Source: Fusibacter_A sp965140735 (lineage in GTDB: Bacteria; Bacillota; Clostridia; Peptostreptococcales; Acidaminobacteraceae). From it: a DNA stretch of 64,000 nucleotides. Below the pieces are notes generated by a model. That model was not told where the DNA came from, did no database searches, and worked only from the letters and a program-made list of their open reading frames with translations. The translations under genes and the position numbers were made by a program. The stretch is taken from assembly GCA_965140735.1 (NCBI GenBank), contig OZ223306.1, positions 4,030,001 to 4,094,000 of the forward strand. Reading direction: 5' to 3'. Positions 1 through 9,338 of the stretch are shown one piece after another. The stretch's first letter is position 1. The number at the start of each line of letters is the position of its first letter.

Positions 1-154
1 TTACTTCGAAAGCATCTTCGATTGACATAATTAAATCCACCATATCAAGTGAATCAGCGCCTAAGTCTTCTTTAATATCGCTTTCCATAGTCACTTCATC
101 TACATCTAAATCTAATTCTTCCACTAAAATATCTCTTACTTTTTCAAAAGTCAT
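1..154 (-). CDS. acpP: acyl carrier protein (partial, cut by window edge)
   Basis: Reading leftward from an ATG at 152-154, the frame encodes an acidic protein starting MTFEKVRDILVEEL and containing GADSLDMV, the acyl carrier protein motif whose serine receives the 4'-phosphopantetheine arm. ACP carries growing acyl chains in cytosolic fatty-acid synthesis. About 51 of the usual 75-80 residues are present; the C-terminus lies beyond base 1. A strong AGGAGG ribosome site lies just upstream on the minus strand, which fixes the start. A good sigma-A-type promoter lies about 100 bases upstream. Confidence 0.93.
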   Translation of the reverse strand, partial: MTFEKVRDILVEELDLDVDEVTMESDIKEDLGADSLDMVDLIMSIEDAFEV

Positions 155-215
155 TTTAAAGATCCTCCTAAATTTCATTTCATATTATTATTTCAAAATT
201 ATTCCGAATAATAGT

Positions 216-230
216 GGCGATAAAATCGCC
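216..230 (-). other. small hairpin in acpP 5' leader
   Basis: GGCGAT and ATCGCC are perfect 6-base arms around a 3-base loop, between the predicted acpP promoter and its start codon. It would form in the leader RNA. No regulator site is recognised. Confidence 0.35.
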
Positions 231-250
231 TGTAATCGTTTGACAATCAA

Positions 251-279
251 AGTATATGTCACTTGTAGTTAAGAATCAA
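251..279 (-). promoter_or_regulatory. predicted sigma-A promoter of acpP
   Basis: On the minus strand TTGATT (274-279) and TATACT (251-256) are exactly 17 bases apart, close to the TTGACA/TATAAT consensus and correctly placed for acpP. The rest of 155-637 is very AT-rich; the open frames in it are low-complexity and have no ribosome site. Confidence 0.6.
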
Positions 280-637
280 GGCATTTTATAAATTGTTTAT
301 AATTGAGCATAAATTGTTAATAAAGAATGGTAGCGACGATTGATCTGTATTTTTTTTTTAATCAAGTTGTAAATTTAGAGGATAATCTTATCTTAAATGG
401 CACGTAAATAGAAGCACCAATATAATAGAAGAAAGTTAGAGGAATGAATAAGCACATATAATAAAAAAATGCAAAATCAATGCATAAATATACAAACATG
501 TATATTAATATATTTAAGTTGATCGCCTTGTGCGGACTATAAAATCGAATTTGATAAAGTAAAAATAAAAAAAACTTTAAAAACAGGTGTAATTGAAATA
601 AAAAAGCATTAAGTTCAATGAAAATATACAAAATGGG

Positions 638-666
638 TTGTATTTTTATGTGAAGACTGATATATT
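638..666 (+). promoter_or_regulatory. predicted sigma-A promoter of pyruvate carboxylase
   Basis: TTGTAT (638-643) and TATATT (661-666) are separated by 17 bases and lie 31 bases before the GTG start at 698. GAGGAGGG at 683-690 is the ribosome site. Confidence 0.5.
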
Positions 667-697
667 GGTATGAATTAAACGTGAGGAGGGCTCAGGC

Positions 698-3600
698 GTG
701 AAGAAATTTAAACGTGTATTAGTAGCCAATAGAGGAGAAATTGCAATTCGCGTCTTTAGGGCTTGCCATGAACTTGGTATAAGAACTGTGGCAGTCTATT
801 CTAAAGAAGACCAAAATTCGCTCTTTAGAACAAAGGCAGATGAATCTTATCTTATAGGTAAAAATAAAGGACCCATTGAGGCATATCTTGATATTGATGA
901 AATTGTAAAGCTTGCAATTAAGAAAGGCGTTGATGCAATTCATCCAGGCTATGGCTTTTTATCTGAAAACCCAGATTTTGCAAAGAAGTGCGCAGAAGCT
1001 GGTATTGAATTTATAGGGCCAACACCAGAAATGATGATTTCTGTAGGCGATAAAATTAAATCTAAAATTGTGGCAACTGCAGCAGGCGTGCCTATAATTC
1101 CAGGTGTTGAAAGGCCTATAGCAAATGATGAGGAAGCAAAGGCATTTGCAAAAGAAGCAGGCTATCCAATTATGCTTAAGGCAGCATCAGGCGGTGGCGG
1201 CAGAGGTATGCGGATTGTAAGAGATGAAAGACATATTATAAAAGAATTTCATGCAGCGAGTTCGGAAGCACTTAAAGCATTTGGAAACGATGATATTTTT
1301 ATTGAAAAGTATTTGGAAGCACCTAAACATATTGAGGTTCAGATATTAGGTGATAAGCATGGCAATGTGGTTCATCTTTATGAGCGGGATTGCTCGATCC
1401 AAAGAAGACATCAAAAGGTAGTGGAGTTCACACCATCACTTTGTTTAACAGATGAGCAGAGAAAAGCCATTTGTGATGATGCAATTAAGATCGCAAAAGC
1501 CGTTAACTATAGAGGTGCTGGTACTTGTGAATTTTTAGTGGATCAAACTGGTGCACATTACTTTATTGAAATGAATCCTAGAATTCAAGTTGAACACACG
1601 GTTACAGAGATGGTCACAGGCATCGACTTGGTACAAGCTCAGATTTTAGTAGCGGAAGGGTATGCACTTGATTCTCAAGAGATCAATCTTAGTAGTCAAG
1701 AGGCGGTTCATGTAAACGGTTATTCCATTCAATGTCGTGTTACAACGGAAGATCCAAAACATGATTTTATGCCAGATACGGGTAAGATTGACGTCTATAG
1801 AACTGGATCTGGATTTGGTGTGCGACTAGATGGTGGCAACGGTTTTACAGGTGCGGTTATATCACCTTATTACGACAGTTTACTGGTTAAATGCACTACG
1901 TGGTCAAGAAGTTTTGAAGATGCCATCCGTAAATCGGTTAGAGCTATTAAAGAAATTAAAATTAGTGGTGTTAAAACCAATACAGATTTCCTTATTAATG
2001 TACTCAATCACGAGACTTTCCATAAAGGTTTATGTGATACGAATTTTATAGCAGATAACAAATCCTTAATGGATTTTAAATCTAAAACAGATAAAGAACT
2101 GCGTGTCCTCAATTTTATTGGAGAAAAAGTGGTCAATGAAACTAAAGGTAGAAAACAAGAATTCGATATTCCTCATGTGCCCAATATTGAAGGGATGGCT
2201 AGAGGATTTGGCACAAAGCAAATACTGGATCAAAAGGGTGCAAAAGGCGTTGTGGATTGGGTTAGAGGACAAAATAGATTGCTTCTAACAGACACTACAA
2301 TGCGAGATGCGCATCAATCTTTAATGGCAACACGCATGAGAACTGTGGATATGAAGAAAATCGCCAAGGCGACAGCTGTACTTGCACCAGAGCTCTTTTC
2401 ACTTGAGATGTGGGGCGGTGCAACGTTTGATGTAGCTTATCGTTTCTTAAAAGAAAATCCATGGGATAGATTAGACAGTATAAGAGCAAGAGTACCAAAT
2501 GTATTGCTTCAAATGCTCATCAGAGGATCAAATGGTGTGGGGTATAAAAACTATCCTGACAATGTGATTAAAGCATTAATCGATGAAGCTGCAATGAGAG
2601 GCATAGATGTCTTTAGAATCTTTGATTCTCTCAACTGGCTTGAAGGCATGAAGGTTTCAATGGATCAAGTGCTCCAAACAGGTAAAATAGCTGAAGGAAC
2701 ACTCTGTTATACTGGCGATATACTAGATGAGAGAAGAGATAAATATAACCTAGACTATTATGTGAAAATGGCAAAAGAGGTCGAAAAAATGGGTGCACAT
2801 ATCTTAGGGATCAAAGATATGTCTGGTCTTTTAAAACCATATGCGGCTAAAAAACTCATAACAGCACTTAAAAATGAAATTTCAATACCAATCCATCTTC
2901 ATACACATGATACGACAGGCAACGGTGTGGCAACACTCCTCATGGCAGCAGAAGCGGGTGTAGATATTGTAGATACAGCCTTCAACAGCATGTCAGGACT
3001 TACAAGTCAACCTGCGCTTAACAGCATCGTAGCGGCACTTTCTAATTCTTCAAGAGATACAGGTCTTAAATTAGATCATATTCAGCAAATATCTGATTAT
3101 TGGACAAATGTAAGACCAGTATATCAAGGCTTTGAGTCAGATCTTAAGACTTCCAGTGCAGAAATTTATAAATATGAGATACCAGGTGGGCAGTATTCAA
3201 ATCTTAAACCACAGGTGGATAGTTTTGGTCTTTCTCATAAATTTGGAGAAGTTAAGGAAATGTACAAATCTGTAAATGATATGTTTGGTGATATCATCAA
3301 GGTAACGCCGTCTTCTAAAGCAGTAGGTGACATGGCGATCTTCATGGTGCAAAATGAACTCACACCAGAGAATATTATAGAAAAGGGTAAAGATCTAGCA
3401 TTTCCTGATTCTGTTGTTTCTTATTTTGCAGGTTATATGGGACAACCACAAGGTGGGTTTCCAGAACCACTTCAAAAGATTGTCCTTAAAAATCAAGAAC
3501 CGGTTACTTGTAGACCGGGAGATTTGTTACCACCTGAGGATTTTGGTGCGATAGACTCACATCTTAGAAATAAGTACAATATTAAACCGAGCAAATCTGA

Positions 3601-4132
3601 TTTAATCAGTTACGCACTTTATCCAAAAGTAGTGGATGATTATTATGAGTATCTAGAAAAACACGGTGATTTCAGTAGAATGGGCAGTGATATTTTCTTC
3701 CATGGTCTTGTTGAAGGCGAAACTTGCGAAATCGAAATTGAAGCGGGTAAGATTTTAAATGTCAAATTGCTTGAGATTGGTAAAATCTTAGAAGATGGTA
3801 CAAGAGCGATTATTTATGAAGTAAACGGCAATAGAAGGGAAGTTTCTATAAAAGATGAGAGTTCATCTCTTAGAAGTAACCTTGCCCAAACGGTATTTGC
3901 TGATGATGAAAATCCTTGTGAAATAGGCAGTCCAATACCGGGAAAAGTCACCAAAGTATTGGTAAACGAAGGGGATGAAGTCGCAGAAAATGATATCCTA
4001 TTTATTATTGAAGCCATGAAAATGGAAACGACCATCAGTGCAAAGCAAGGTGGCGTTGTGGAAAAAATCTACGTGAAGCAGGACCAACTTGTGAAATCTG
4101 GTGAACTATTACTTGAGGTTTGCATCGAATAA
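698..4132 (+). CDS. pyc: pyruvate carboxylase
   Basis: A full-length (1144 aa) single-chain pyruvate carboxylase, the ATP- and biotin-dependent enzyme that makes oxaloacetate from pyruvate and HCO3- in the cytosol. The biotin carboxylase part (about 1-450) has the ATP-grasp loop KAASGGGGRGMR. The carboxyltransferase part (about 530-800) has TTMRDAHQSLMATRMRT, followed by the conserved carboxylase domain with GGQYSN. The C-terminal biotinyl domain has EAMKMET with the biotin-accepting lysine at residue 1108. The GTG start at 698 is set by GAGGAGGG just upstream. It appears monocistronic: own promoter, then a strong terminator. No truncation is seen. Confidence 0.97.
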   Translation: MKKFKRVLVANRGEIAIRVFRACHELGIRTVAVYSKEDQNSLFRTKADESYLIGKNKGPIEAYLDIDEIVKLAIKKGVDAIHPGYGFLSENPDFAKKCAEAGIEFIGPTPEMMISVGDKIKSKIVATAAGVPIIPGVERPIANDEEAKAFAKEAGYPIMLKAASGGGGRGMRIVRDERHIIKEFHAASSEALKAFGNDDIFIEKYLEAPKHIEVQILGDKHGNVVHLYERDCSIQRRHQKVVEFTPSLCLTDEQRKAICDDAIKIAKAVNYRGAGTCEFLVDQTGAHYFIEMNPRIQVEHTVTEMVTGIDLVQAQILVAEGYALDSQEINLSSQEAVHVNGYSIQCRVTTEDPKHDFMPDTGKIDVYRTGSGFGVRLDGGNGFTGAVISPYYDSLLVKCTTWSRSFEDAIRKSVRAIKEIKISGVKTNTDFLINVLNHETFHKGLCDTNFIADNKSLMDFKSKTDKELRVLNFIGEKVVNETKGRKQEFDIPHVPNIEGMARGFGTKQILDQKGAKGVVDWVRGQNRLLLTDTTMRDAHQSLMATRMRTVDMKKIAKATAVLAPELFSLEMWGGATFDVAYRFLKENPWDRLDSIRARVPNVLLQMLIRGSNGVGYKNYPDNVIKALIDEAAMRGIDVFRIFDSLNWLEGMKVSMDQVLQTGKIAEGTLCYTGDILDERRDKYNLDYYVKMAKEVEKMGAHILGIKDMSGLLKPYAAKKLITALKNEISIPIHLHTHDTTGNGVATLLMAAEAGVDIVDTAFNSMSGLTSQPALNSIVAALSNSSRDTGLKLDHIQQISDYWTNVRPVYQGFESDLKTSSAEIYKYEIPGGQYSNLKPQVDSFGLSHKFGEVKEMYKSVNDMFGDIIKVTPSSKAVGDMAIFMVQNELTPENIIEKGKDLAFPDSVVSYFAGYMGQPQGGFPEPLQKIVLKNQEPVTCRPGDLLPPEDFGAIDSHLRNKYNIKPSKSDLISYALYPKVVDDYYEYLEKHGDFSRMGSDIFFHGLVEGETCEIEIEAGKILNVKLLEIGKILEDGTRAIIYEVNGNRREVSIKDESSSLRSNLAQTVFADDENPCEIGSPIPGKVTKVLVNEGDEVAENDILFIIEAMKMETTISAKQGGVVEKIYVKQDQLVKSGELLLEVCIE

Positions 4133-4190
4133 GTTATAATTTGGTCAATTTTCATGTGATTGCGTCAAAAATTATAAAGTTTTAGTATAT

Positions 4191-4278
4191 AAAAGCGATT
4201 ATCCCTTCCTCTAGTCATAAGGCCTCGGCAGAAATACGTTGCCTGTGGCGTGACTGACGGAAGGGGTAATCGTTTTTT
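4191..4278 (+). terminator. terminator with branched CCTCGGC-core insert
   Basis: The outer 19-pair stem (4191-4209 with 4259-4277, two G-U wobbles) runs into a T tract and ends the pyc transcript. Instead of a short loop it encloses about 50 bases that fold as a secondary structure (GTCA/TGAC, then GGC/GCC arms) carrying CCTCGGC (4223-4229) and GCCTGTGG (4241-4248). The same core occurs inside hairpins near 9090 and 56347. Confidence 0.75.
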
Positions 4279-4401
4279 GGGCTTTTGTGTATGAATTATC
4301 GGTTCATTTATAGAAGAAGAGTGAATTAAAAAGAACCGCGAATGAGGTATAGATTATTCGCGGTTCTATGATATAAGACTTATGGTGCTATGACATTTAG
4401 A

Positions 4402-7400
4402 CTAGATGAGTTTTGCTACTTTTAAAAGTTTTAAGACCATAGTAGCCATTTCTGCTCTCGTCATTTCTGCTTGTGGTGCAATTTGGTTATAACGGCCCAC
4501 TATGATGTTATGTTTCACACAAAGTGCTATGGCTTTTCTTGAGTCTTCTGGGATAGAAGTATAGTCGCTATAACCAGATAATAAGCTTGTGATTTCACTT
4601 TCAGTTAGAGTTCTGTCGAGCGTGGACCAATTCAAAGCATTTTCAATTAATTGAGCTGCTTCTGCTCTAGTGATTGCTTTATTAGGTTCTAATTTACTAA
4701 CAGAAGCCCATTGATCAATAAGCCCGAAATCATCAGCTGCAAAAACATATGGATTGTACCATTTATCTATGCCGACATCGGTAAATTTCACGGCCTCTGT
4801 TTGAACTGGTAATCCGAGCCCTTTTACTAGGGCTGTGATGTACTCTGCACGTGTGACCATTGCATCAGGCGCATAGTTTTTATTACCAACACCACTGACG
4901 ACTAATCGTGATCCTAATTCATTTACGGCTTCTTTTGCCCAATGATCGTTCATATCGCTAAAGCTTACTGGATTCCAGATCAAAGTATATTGACTATTGG
5001 TTAAACTGTTAATTTTGGCACTGTATTGTCCACCTTGAACATTGATTTCTGTCGGCACTGAACGGTAGGTACCGTCATCTTCGTACACAATAGCAGTTGT
5101 AATTTGACGACTCGTCGGTGTTTCTATTGTTCTGCCAACGAATTTTTTAAATCTCTTGACTTCAACTTCTTTATCATCTTGATAGATGCGAACTGAAAAT
5201 TCAACAGGTTCGCCAATGATTTCAGTGATTCCCATTTCTTTTAATTGCTCTGGTAAAGGTTTAGAAATAGTTTTAATTTCTACCTGAGCTTTTACTTGGT
5301 TCATATTGTAATCAGACCAATCAATTGCATCAACAGGTAATTGGTAGTTGGCAAAATCTGTAACCATCTCAATTGTACCCTTGTATGAGTTTATCAAATC
5401 AATTGTGGAACCCCCAAATGACCCTATAAACAAATCACTGGATGTACTATCTTTTAACGTTACGATTGGATTCTCCTCTGCCTTTTGCTCAAGCCTTTTC
5501 TTGAGATCAGCTTCATTTACGCTTATAGTGGTTTGCTTGATATTGTCTTGAGTCGTTGTTTCTTGTTTTCCGATTTTTTCCTCAACACCATCCACCCAAA
5601 CGCTTGCAGGAGTAGGTTCTTGAGTATCTTGACTTGATCCTGGTGAAGTTGGAGGTGCTTGGTCAGGATTATCTGTATCGTCCTTATCATCAACTGGCGG
5701 TGCAACAGGTTTAACGGTGTTAGAAACGGTTACAGCGCCTGTCCCCACGTTATTAAAGGCACTTACTTCAAACGAATATTCTTCTCCATTTGTGAGTTGA
5801 TCAATTTCGATTGATGAGCTTGAGGTTGAAAATGTGTGTTTTTCATTTGTAGGTAATACAGTGACGTTATATCCTTTTAGAGCACTACCGCCATTGTCTA
5901 GCGGTTCTCCGATATCAAGTGTCACCGTGCCATTGCCTGCTGTTGCCACTACGCTAGCAGGTGCGCTTGGGACAGTTGCATAGAACAGATAAGCTTCATT
6001 AGAGGCATTGCTCTCACCAGATAGATTTGTTGAGGCCACTTGGAAAGTATAACCCTTTCCCTTTTCAAGGTTTTCCAGTGTCACATTTGTTTGTGTCGAT
6101 GGCACTACTTGGATGGCTTCACTGGTCGTCGTCTCTGTTCTCGTATAAATCTTGTATTGATCAGTCTTATCTGTTGCCGTCCAAGAGAGCAAGACAGTGT
6201 CGCCTGAAATTGTAGGTGTACTCAAAACAGGTGCATTTGGAATAGGTGGCATCGGTTTCCCTGAAACAGCATCAGATAAATCACTGTTGAGGTCTACACT
6301 CTTTGCCAATACTCTAAAATAGTAGGTTTGGCCATTTGTAAGGCCATCAATTAATACCTTGGTTTGACTTTGTGATGCGCTGACGACTTTAACAGAACTT
6401 GAAGTTGTCATATCTGTGCTGGCATAAACTTCGTACCCCGTTGCATTGTCAACAGGCAACCAAGAGACTTCTGCTTTTTCATCCCCAGGTGTTACAGATT
6501 GGATGGCAGGCGTTTCCGGTTTAAATGGCAACACCTCGAAAGTCTTGGTTTTTTCAGAACTGTCAAGGGTCATACCACCAGCGTCAGTGATGGTTGCTGT
6601 ATAGGTGCCAGTCTCTGTTGTTAAATTAGTGTCCCATTTGTTATTGGTTACTACTGCAATGGTTTTAGAATCTTTTGTGATTGTCACCTTTGGATAAGAG
6701 AAGATCCCAGTTACATAATTTCTAATGTAGTTTAGGGTGTAACCGCTTTGACTTTCAAACTGAAAAGAAATAGATTCCCCCTTTTTAACAGAGGTTTTGT
6801 CAGCTTTAAGTGTCAGTGGCGTTGCTATAGAGGCCTCACGTGGCAAGCTGTCTGAGTCATCCCATTTTTTTTCAAAGTAATAATAATGATTAAGCGCACC
6901 ATATTGTACAATGCTTATAACTTTATATGGGATTAGCAAAATATCATTTGCATTCTCATAGAGCCTGTAAACGCTTTTATTCTCAAAATCTTTATAGGTT
7001 GAATAAAGTGAAAGTAAATATGCGTCCAAGTCAACTGGCATAGAATCATTTTGATCGGATTTCAAATAGAGATATTCGTAAACATTTTCGCCATAATCAA
7101 ACGTAGTTTGCCCCACACTATAGACTTTGCTCAAATGAGATGAGTTTGGCATATTAAAACTGTCTGTGTTCCCTTTAGTAAATACTTTTTTAGGTGCATA
7201 GACGTAGAGTTTTTCATCTGTATTGCCGATTACACCATTAAGAGCGATTGTGAATTCATCAGGCAGTTGATCATTAGGTAACCAGAATTCGACTTCATTA
7301 GGATGAGGTAGGTTAGTGTTAGCATTAACCGTATAGACTTTTTTGCCTGTGGCTTTATCCGTTATATAAAGCTTTTTAATGGATTTTAATGTTGTGGAGT

Positions 7401-8490
7401 CATCCTCTTTCTCTTTTTTAATCCTCGTATATAGGTTTCGATTTTTAATATCTATCAATAAATTCTGTACTTTACCAGATTCAAGATTAAGTGTTTGGGT
7501 AGAGGATATGCACTTCCATGTATCGTTGCCTATGCTATTTAGGTCAGCGTACAAAACGAGCTTTTTAGCATTTGTTGTAATGGTATAATAAGCATCACCA
7601 TATCCAAGAAACATATACTCTGGCGAAGTAAAACTTATTTTAGTGCCATTGGCATCATATAGACCCGTTGTCGTAAGCCTTGTCCGATTTGTCATACTCG
7701 CATGAAGTAAACCTTTTCCATTGGGGATAATTGTGACGATGAGCGGTTCACTGCCAATCATTTCCATGCGCTTGAGAGAGCCATCAATAGTAAGGCTTGA
7801 AAAAGTAGCTTCACCGTTTGCATCTGTTGTTTCAGAAGCCACTATAGTATGCTGATAGTTCTTAACATTGATCACTAAGCCAGATATAGCGGCATCGGTA
7901 ATAGGATCTTTAACAGTCACTGTGACATTCGCTGTAATCGAACTCGCACCAGCCTGATCTTCGCTTAAAGTGAGACTATCAGGGTTGATTTCTTGGCTAC
8001 CCACCAATATTTTAGATGAAACTTTGTAAGAGTTGATACTAGGTTTTACGATCAGTTCATTTCCTGTGTATAATTCACCAGTGCTGCTTTTTAAGGCTTC
8101 TTTAAATATATCAGCATTCATATACCCAGAAGCATAAAAAGTGCGTTGAGGCGTCGAGTTCAGTGTGAGTAAAACAGCTCGATCACCATCGTACTGGGCC
8201 GTTATTTTGTTACTTGAAGTGTTGACATAAGTAATACTGCCATTGTGATCCACGTAAGTGACACTGAATAAGTCTGGATTCAGCGTATAAGTCGTATCTA
8301 GTGCTTGATTAAATTCAATTCGAACTTGACCATTTTCATCAAACTGGATCTGATCAATTTCAAGATAAGTTTCCCCAGCGTACCCCAGCTGAGTGTGATT
8401 GCTGAAAATAGTTAAACTCAAGAAGAGTAACAAAATGCATAGTTTAGAAACTATGCCCATAGTGCTTGTTTCTATGTACCCCTTTTTCAT
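4402..8490 (-). CDS. SLH-anchored surface protein with fibronectin type III domains
   Basis: A secreted, cell-wall-attached protein of about 1362 residues. The N-terminus is a signal peptide (KLCILLLFLSLTIFS). The middle has about three fibronectin type III-like repeats with the W-x(n)-Y pattern (for example AEVSWLPVDNATGYEVY and VLLSWTATDKTDQYKIY). The C-terminus has three S-layer homology motifs with ITRAEAAQL/MTRAEMATM signatures, which bind pyruvylated wall polymers. An in-frame ATG at 8502 overlaps the ribosome site itself (ATGGAGG), so I choose the next ATG at 8490. The last 400 or so residues resemble those of the 24533-30496 protein. The ligand is unknown. Confidence 0.85.
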   Translation of the reverse strand: MKKGYIETSTMGIVSKLCILLLFLSLTIFSNHTQLGYAGETYLEIDQIQFDENGQVRIEFNQALDTTYTLNPDLFSVTYVDHNGSITYVNTSSNKITAQYDGDRAVLLTLNSTPQRTFYASGYMNADIFKEALKSSTGELYTGNELIVKPSINSYKVSSKILVGSQEINPDSLTLSEDQAGASSITANVTVTVKDPITDAAISGLVINVKNYQHTIVASETTDANGEATFSSLTIDGSLKRMEMIGSEPLIVTIIPNGKGLLHASMTNRTRLTTTGLYDANGTKISFTSPEYMFLGYGDAYYTITTNAKKLVLYADLNSIGNDTWKCISSTQTLNLESGKVQNLLIDIKNRNLYTRIKKEKEDDSTTLKSIKKLYITDKATGKKVYTVNANTNLPHPNEVEFWLPNDQLPDEFTIALNGVIGNTDEKLYVYAPKKVFTKGNTDSFNMPNSSHLSKVYSVGQTTFDYGENVYEYLYLKSDQNDSMPVDLDAYLLSLYSTYKDFENKSVYRLYENANDILLIPYKVISIVQYGALNHYYYFEKKWDDSDSLPREASIATPLTLKADKTSVKKGESISFQFESQSGYTLNYIRNYVTGIFSYPKVTITKDSKTIAVVTNNKWDTNLTTETGTYTATITDAGGMTLDSSEKTKTFEVLPFKPETPAIQSVTPGDEKAEVSWLPVDNATGYEVYASTDMTTSSSVKVVSASQSQTKVLIDGLTNGQTYYFRVLAKSVDLNSDLSDAVSGKPMPPIPNAPVLSTPTISGDTVLLSWTATDKTDQYKIYTRTETTTSEAIQVVPSTQTNVTLENLEKGKGYTFQVASTNLSGESNASNEAYLFYATVPSAPASVVATAGNGTVTLDIGEPLDNGGSALKGYNVTVLPTNEKHTFSTSSSSIEIDQLTNGEEYSFEVSAFNNVGTGAVTVSNTVKPVAPPVDDKDDTDNPDQAPPTSPGSSQDTQEPTPASVWVDGVEEKIGKQETTTQDNIKQTTISVNEADLKKRLEQKAEENPIVTLKDSTSSDLFIGSFGGSTIDLINSYKGTIEMVTDFANYQLPVDAIDWSDYNMNQVKAQVEIKTISKPLPEQLKEMGITEIIGEPVEFSVRIYQDDKEVEVKRFKKFVGRTIETPTSRQITTAIVYEDDGTYRSVPTEINVQGGQYSAKINSLTNSQYTLIWNPVSFSDMNDHWAKEAVNELGSRLVVSGVGNKNYAPDAMVTRAEYITALVKGLGLPVQTEAVKFTDVGIDKWYNPYVFAADDFGLIDQWASVSKLEPNKAITRAEAAQLIENALNWSTLDRTLTESEITSLLSGYSDYTSIPEDSRKAIALCVKHNIIVGRYNQIAPQAEMTRAEMATMVLKLLKVAKLI

Positions 8491-8761
8491 AACAACCTCC
8501 ATTTTTTTTTTGCTAGATGTTGAGAATCAACTAATTCTAGCACCCAAAAATAATTTTATATTGTTCGTATATGGAAATATTATAGCATTGTATTGATATC
8601 AAAACAATAAGCTTTACTGGTGCTGGCTCTATTTAACAATAATTTTACAATTTGTTAATAATCATTTCATAATATAATTATATCAATTTGATTTTGAGTT
8701 TATTGAAGGATACGAGATCTTACCCCTAGAATGGCTTTGTAGGAAAAGTAGTTGATGTGAC

Positions 8762-8790
8762 TTGTTATTTCTATGAGATTTTGTGATAAT
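8762..8790 (+). promoter_or_regulatory. predicted sigma-A promoter
   Basis: TTGTTA (8762-8767) and GATAAT (8785-8790) are 17 bases apart, 35 bases before the small membrane-protein gene at 8826. The remainder of 8491-8825 is AT-rich and shows nothing else I can support. Confidence 0.45.
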
Positions 8791-8825
8791 GTAATTGTAT
8801 TTGAAGAATTTGGAGGGAAAGACAT

Positions 8826-9071
8826 ATGGAGAAATGGCGTAGAATATCGATGAGGGATAGAATTCTCTTAATTGTGGTAATAATCGTATTTTTAGTTGTC
8901 AATAGTATAAAACAAGTATTGACACTGGAAGCTGTTTTCTATATGGGGAGCCTTGTGGGCATTATGCTATACATAGGTTATATTAATACGAGTATTTATG
9001 ATCTTAAAAGACGTGTAATGGAACTAGAAACTGTATTAAAAAAAGAATCTGAAATTGAAAAAAGATCGTAG
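8826..9071 (+). CDS. small two-helix membrane protein, unknown function
   Basis: An 81-residue protein with two hydrophobic helices (about residues 12-30 and 36-53) and a charged, coiled-coil-like C-terminal tail (DLKRRVMELETVLKKESEIEKR). TGGAGGG is well placed upstream and a promoter precedes it, so it is probably real. I do not recognise a family. It stands alone: a divergent surface-protein gene lies upstream and a terminator-like structure follows at once. Confidence 0.65.
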   Translation: MEKWRRISMRDRILLIVVIIVFLVVNSIKQVLTLEAVFYMGSLVGIMLYIGYINTSIYDLKRRVMELETVLKKESEIEKRS

Positions 9072-9089
9072 TGTTGCTGGATAAAGTCT

Positions 9090-9183
9090 AAACTAGAATT
9101 TTAACCCCTTATATGGAGATCACTCCGTAGGCATCTCGCCGAGGGTGCTTAACTGAAAGCAGGGGTTAGGACTCTAGTTTTTT
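9090..9183 (+). terminator. terminator with branched core, inverted relative of the 4191 element
   Basis: Perfect arms AAACTAGA (9090-9097) and TCTAGTTT (9173-9180) lead into T's. Inside, TAACCCC/GGGGTTA make a second stem enclosing three small hairpins, including CTCGCCGAG (9135-9143). Read on the opposite strand the core is CCTCGGCGAG followed by GCCTACGGA, nearly the same as the 56347 element. Confidence 0.65.
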
Positions 9184-9338
9184 CTGTTAAAAGACTCCCA
9201 TAGTCTTTCTCTATGACAATCTTTACATGAACTATGGATTAAACTATACTAATTATATAAGTTAACGAATGATAAAATATATAAGTTAATAGCATGATCA
9301 AAATGCATTATTAATCGTAAAAAATAGATGAAAGGCAT

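Noticed and set aside
362..631. 89-residue minus-strand open frame rich in F, L and Y
   Set aside because: Low-complexity sequence in an AT-rich gap, no ribosome site, likely chance.
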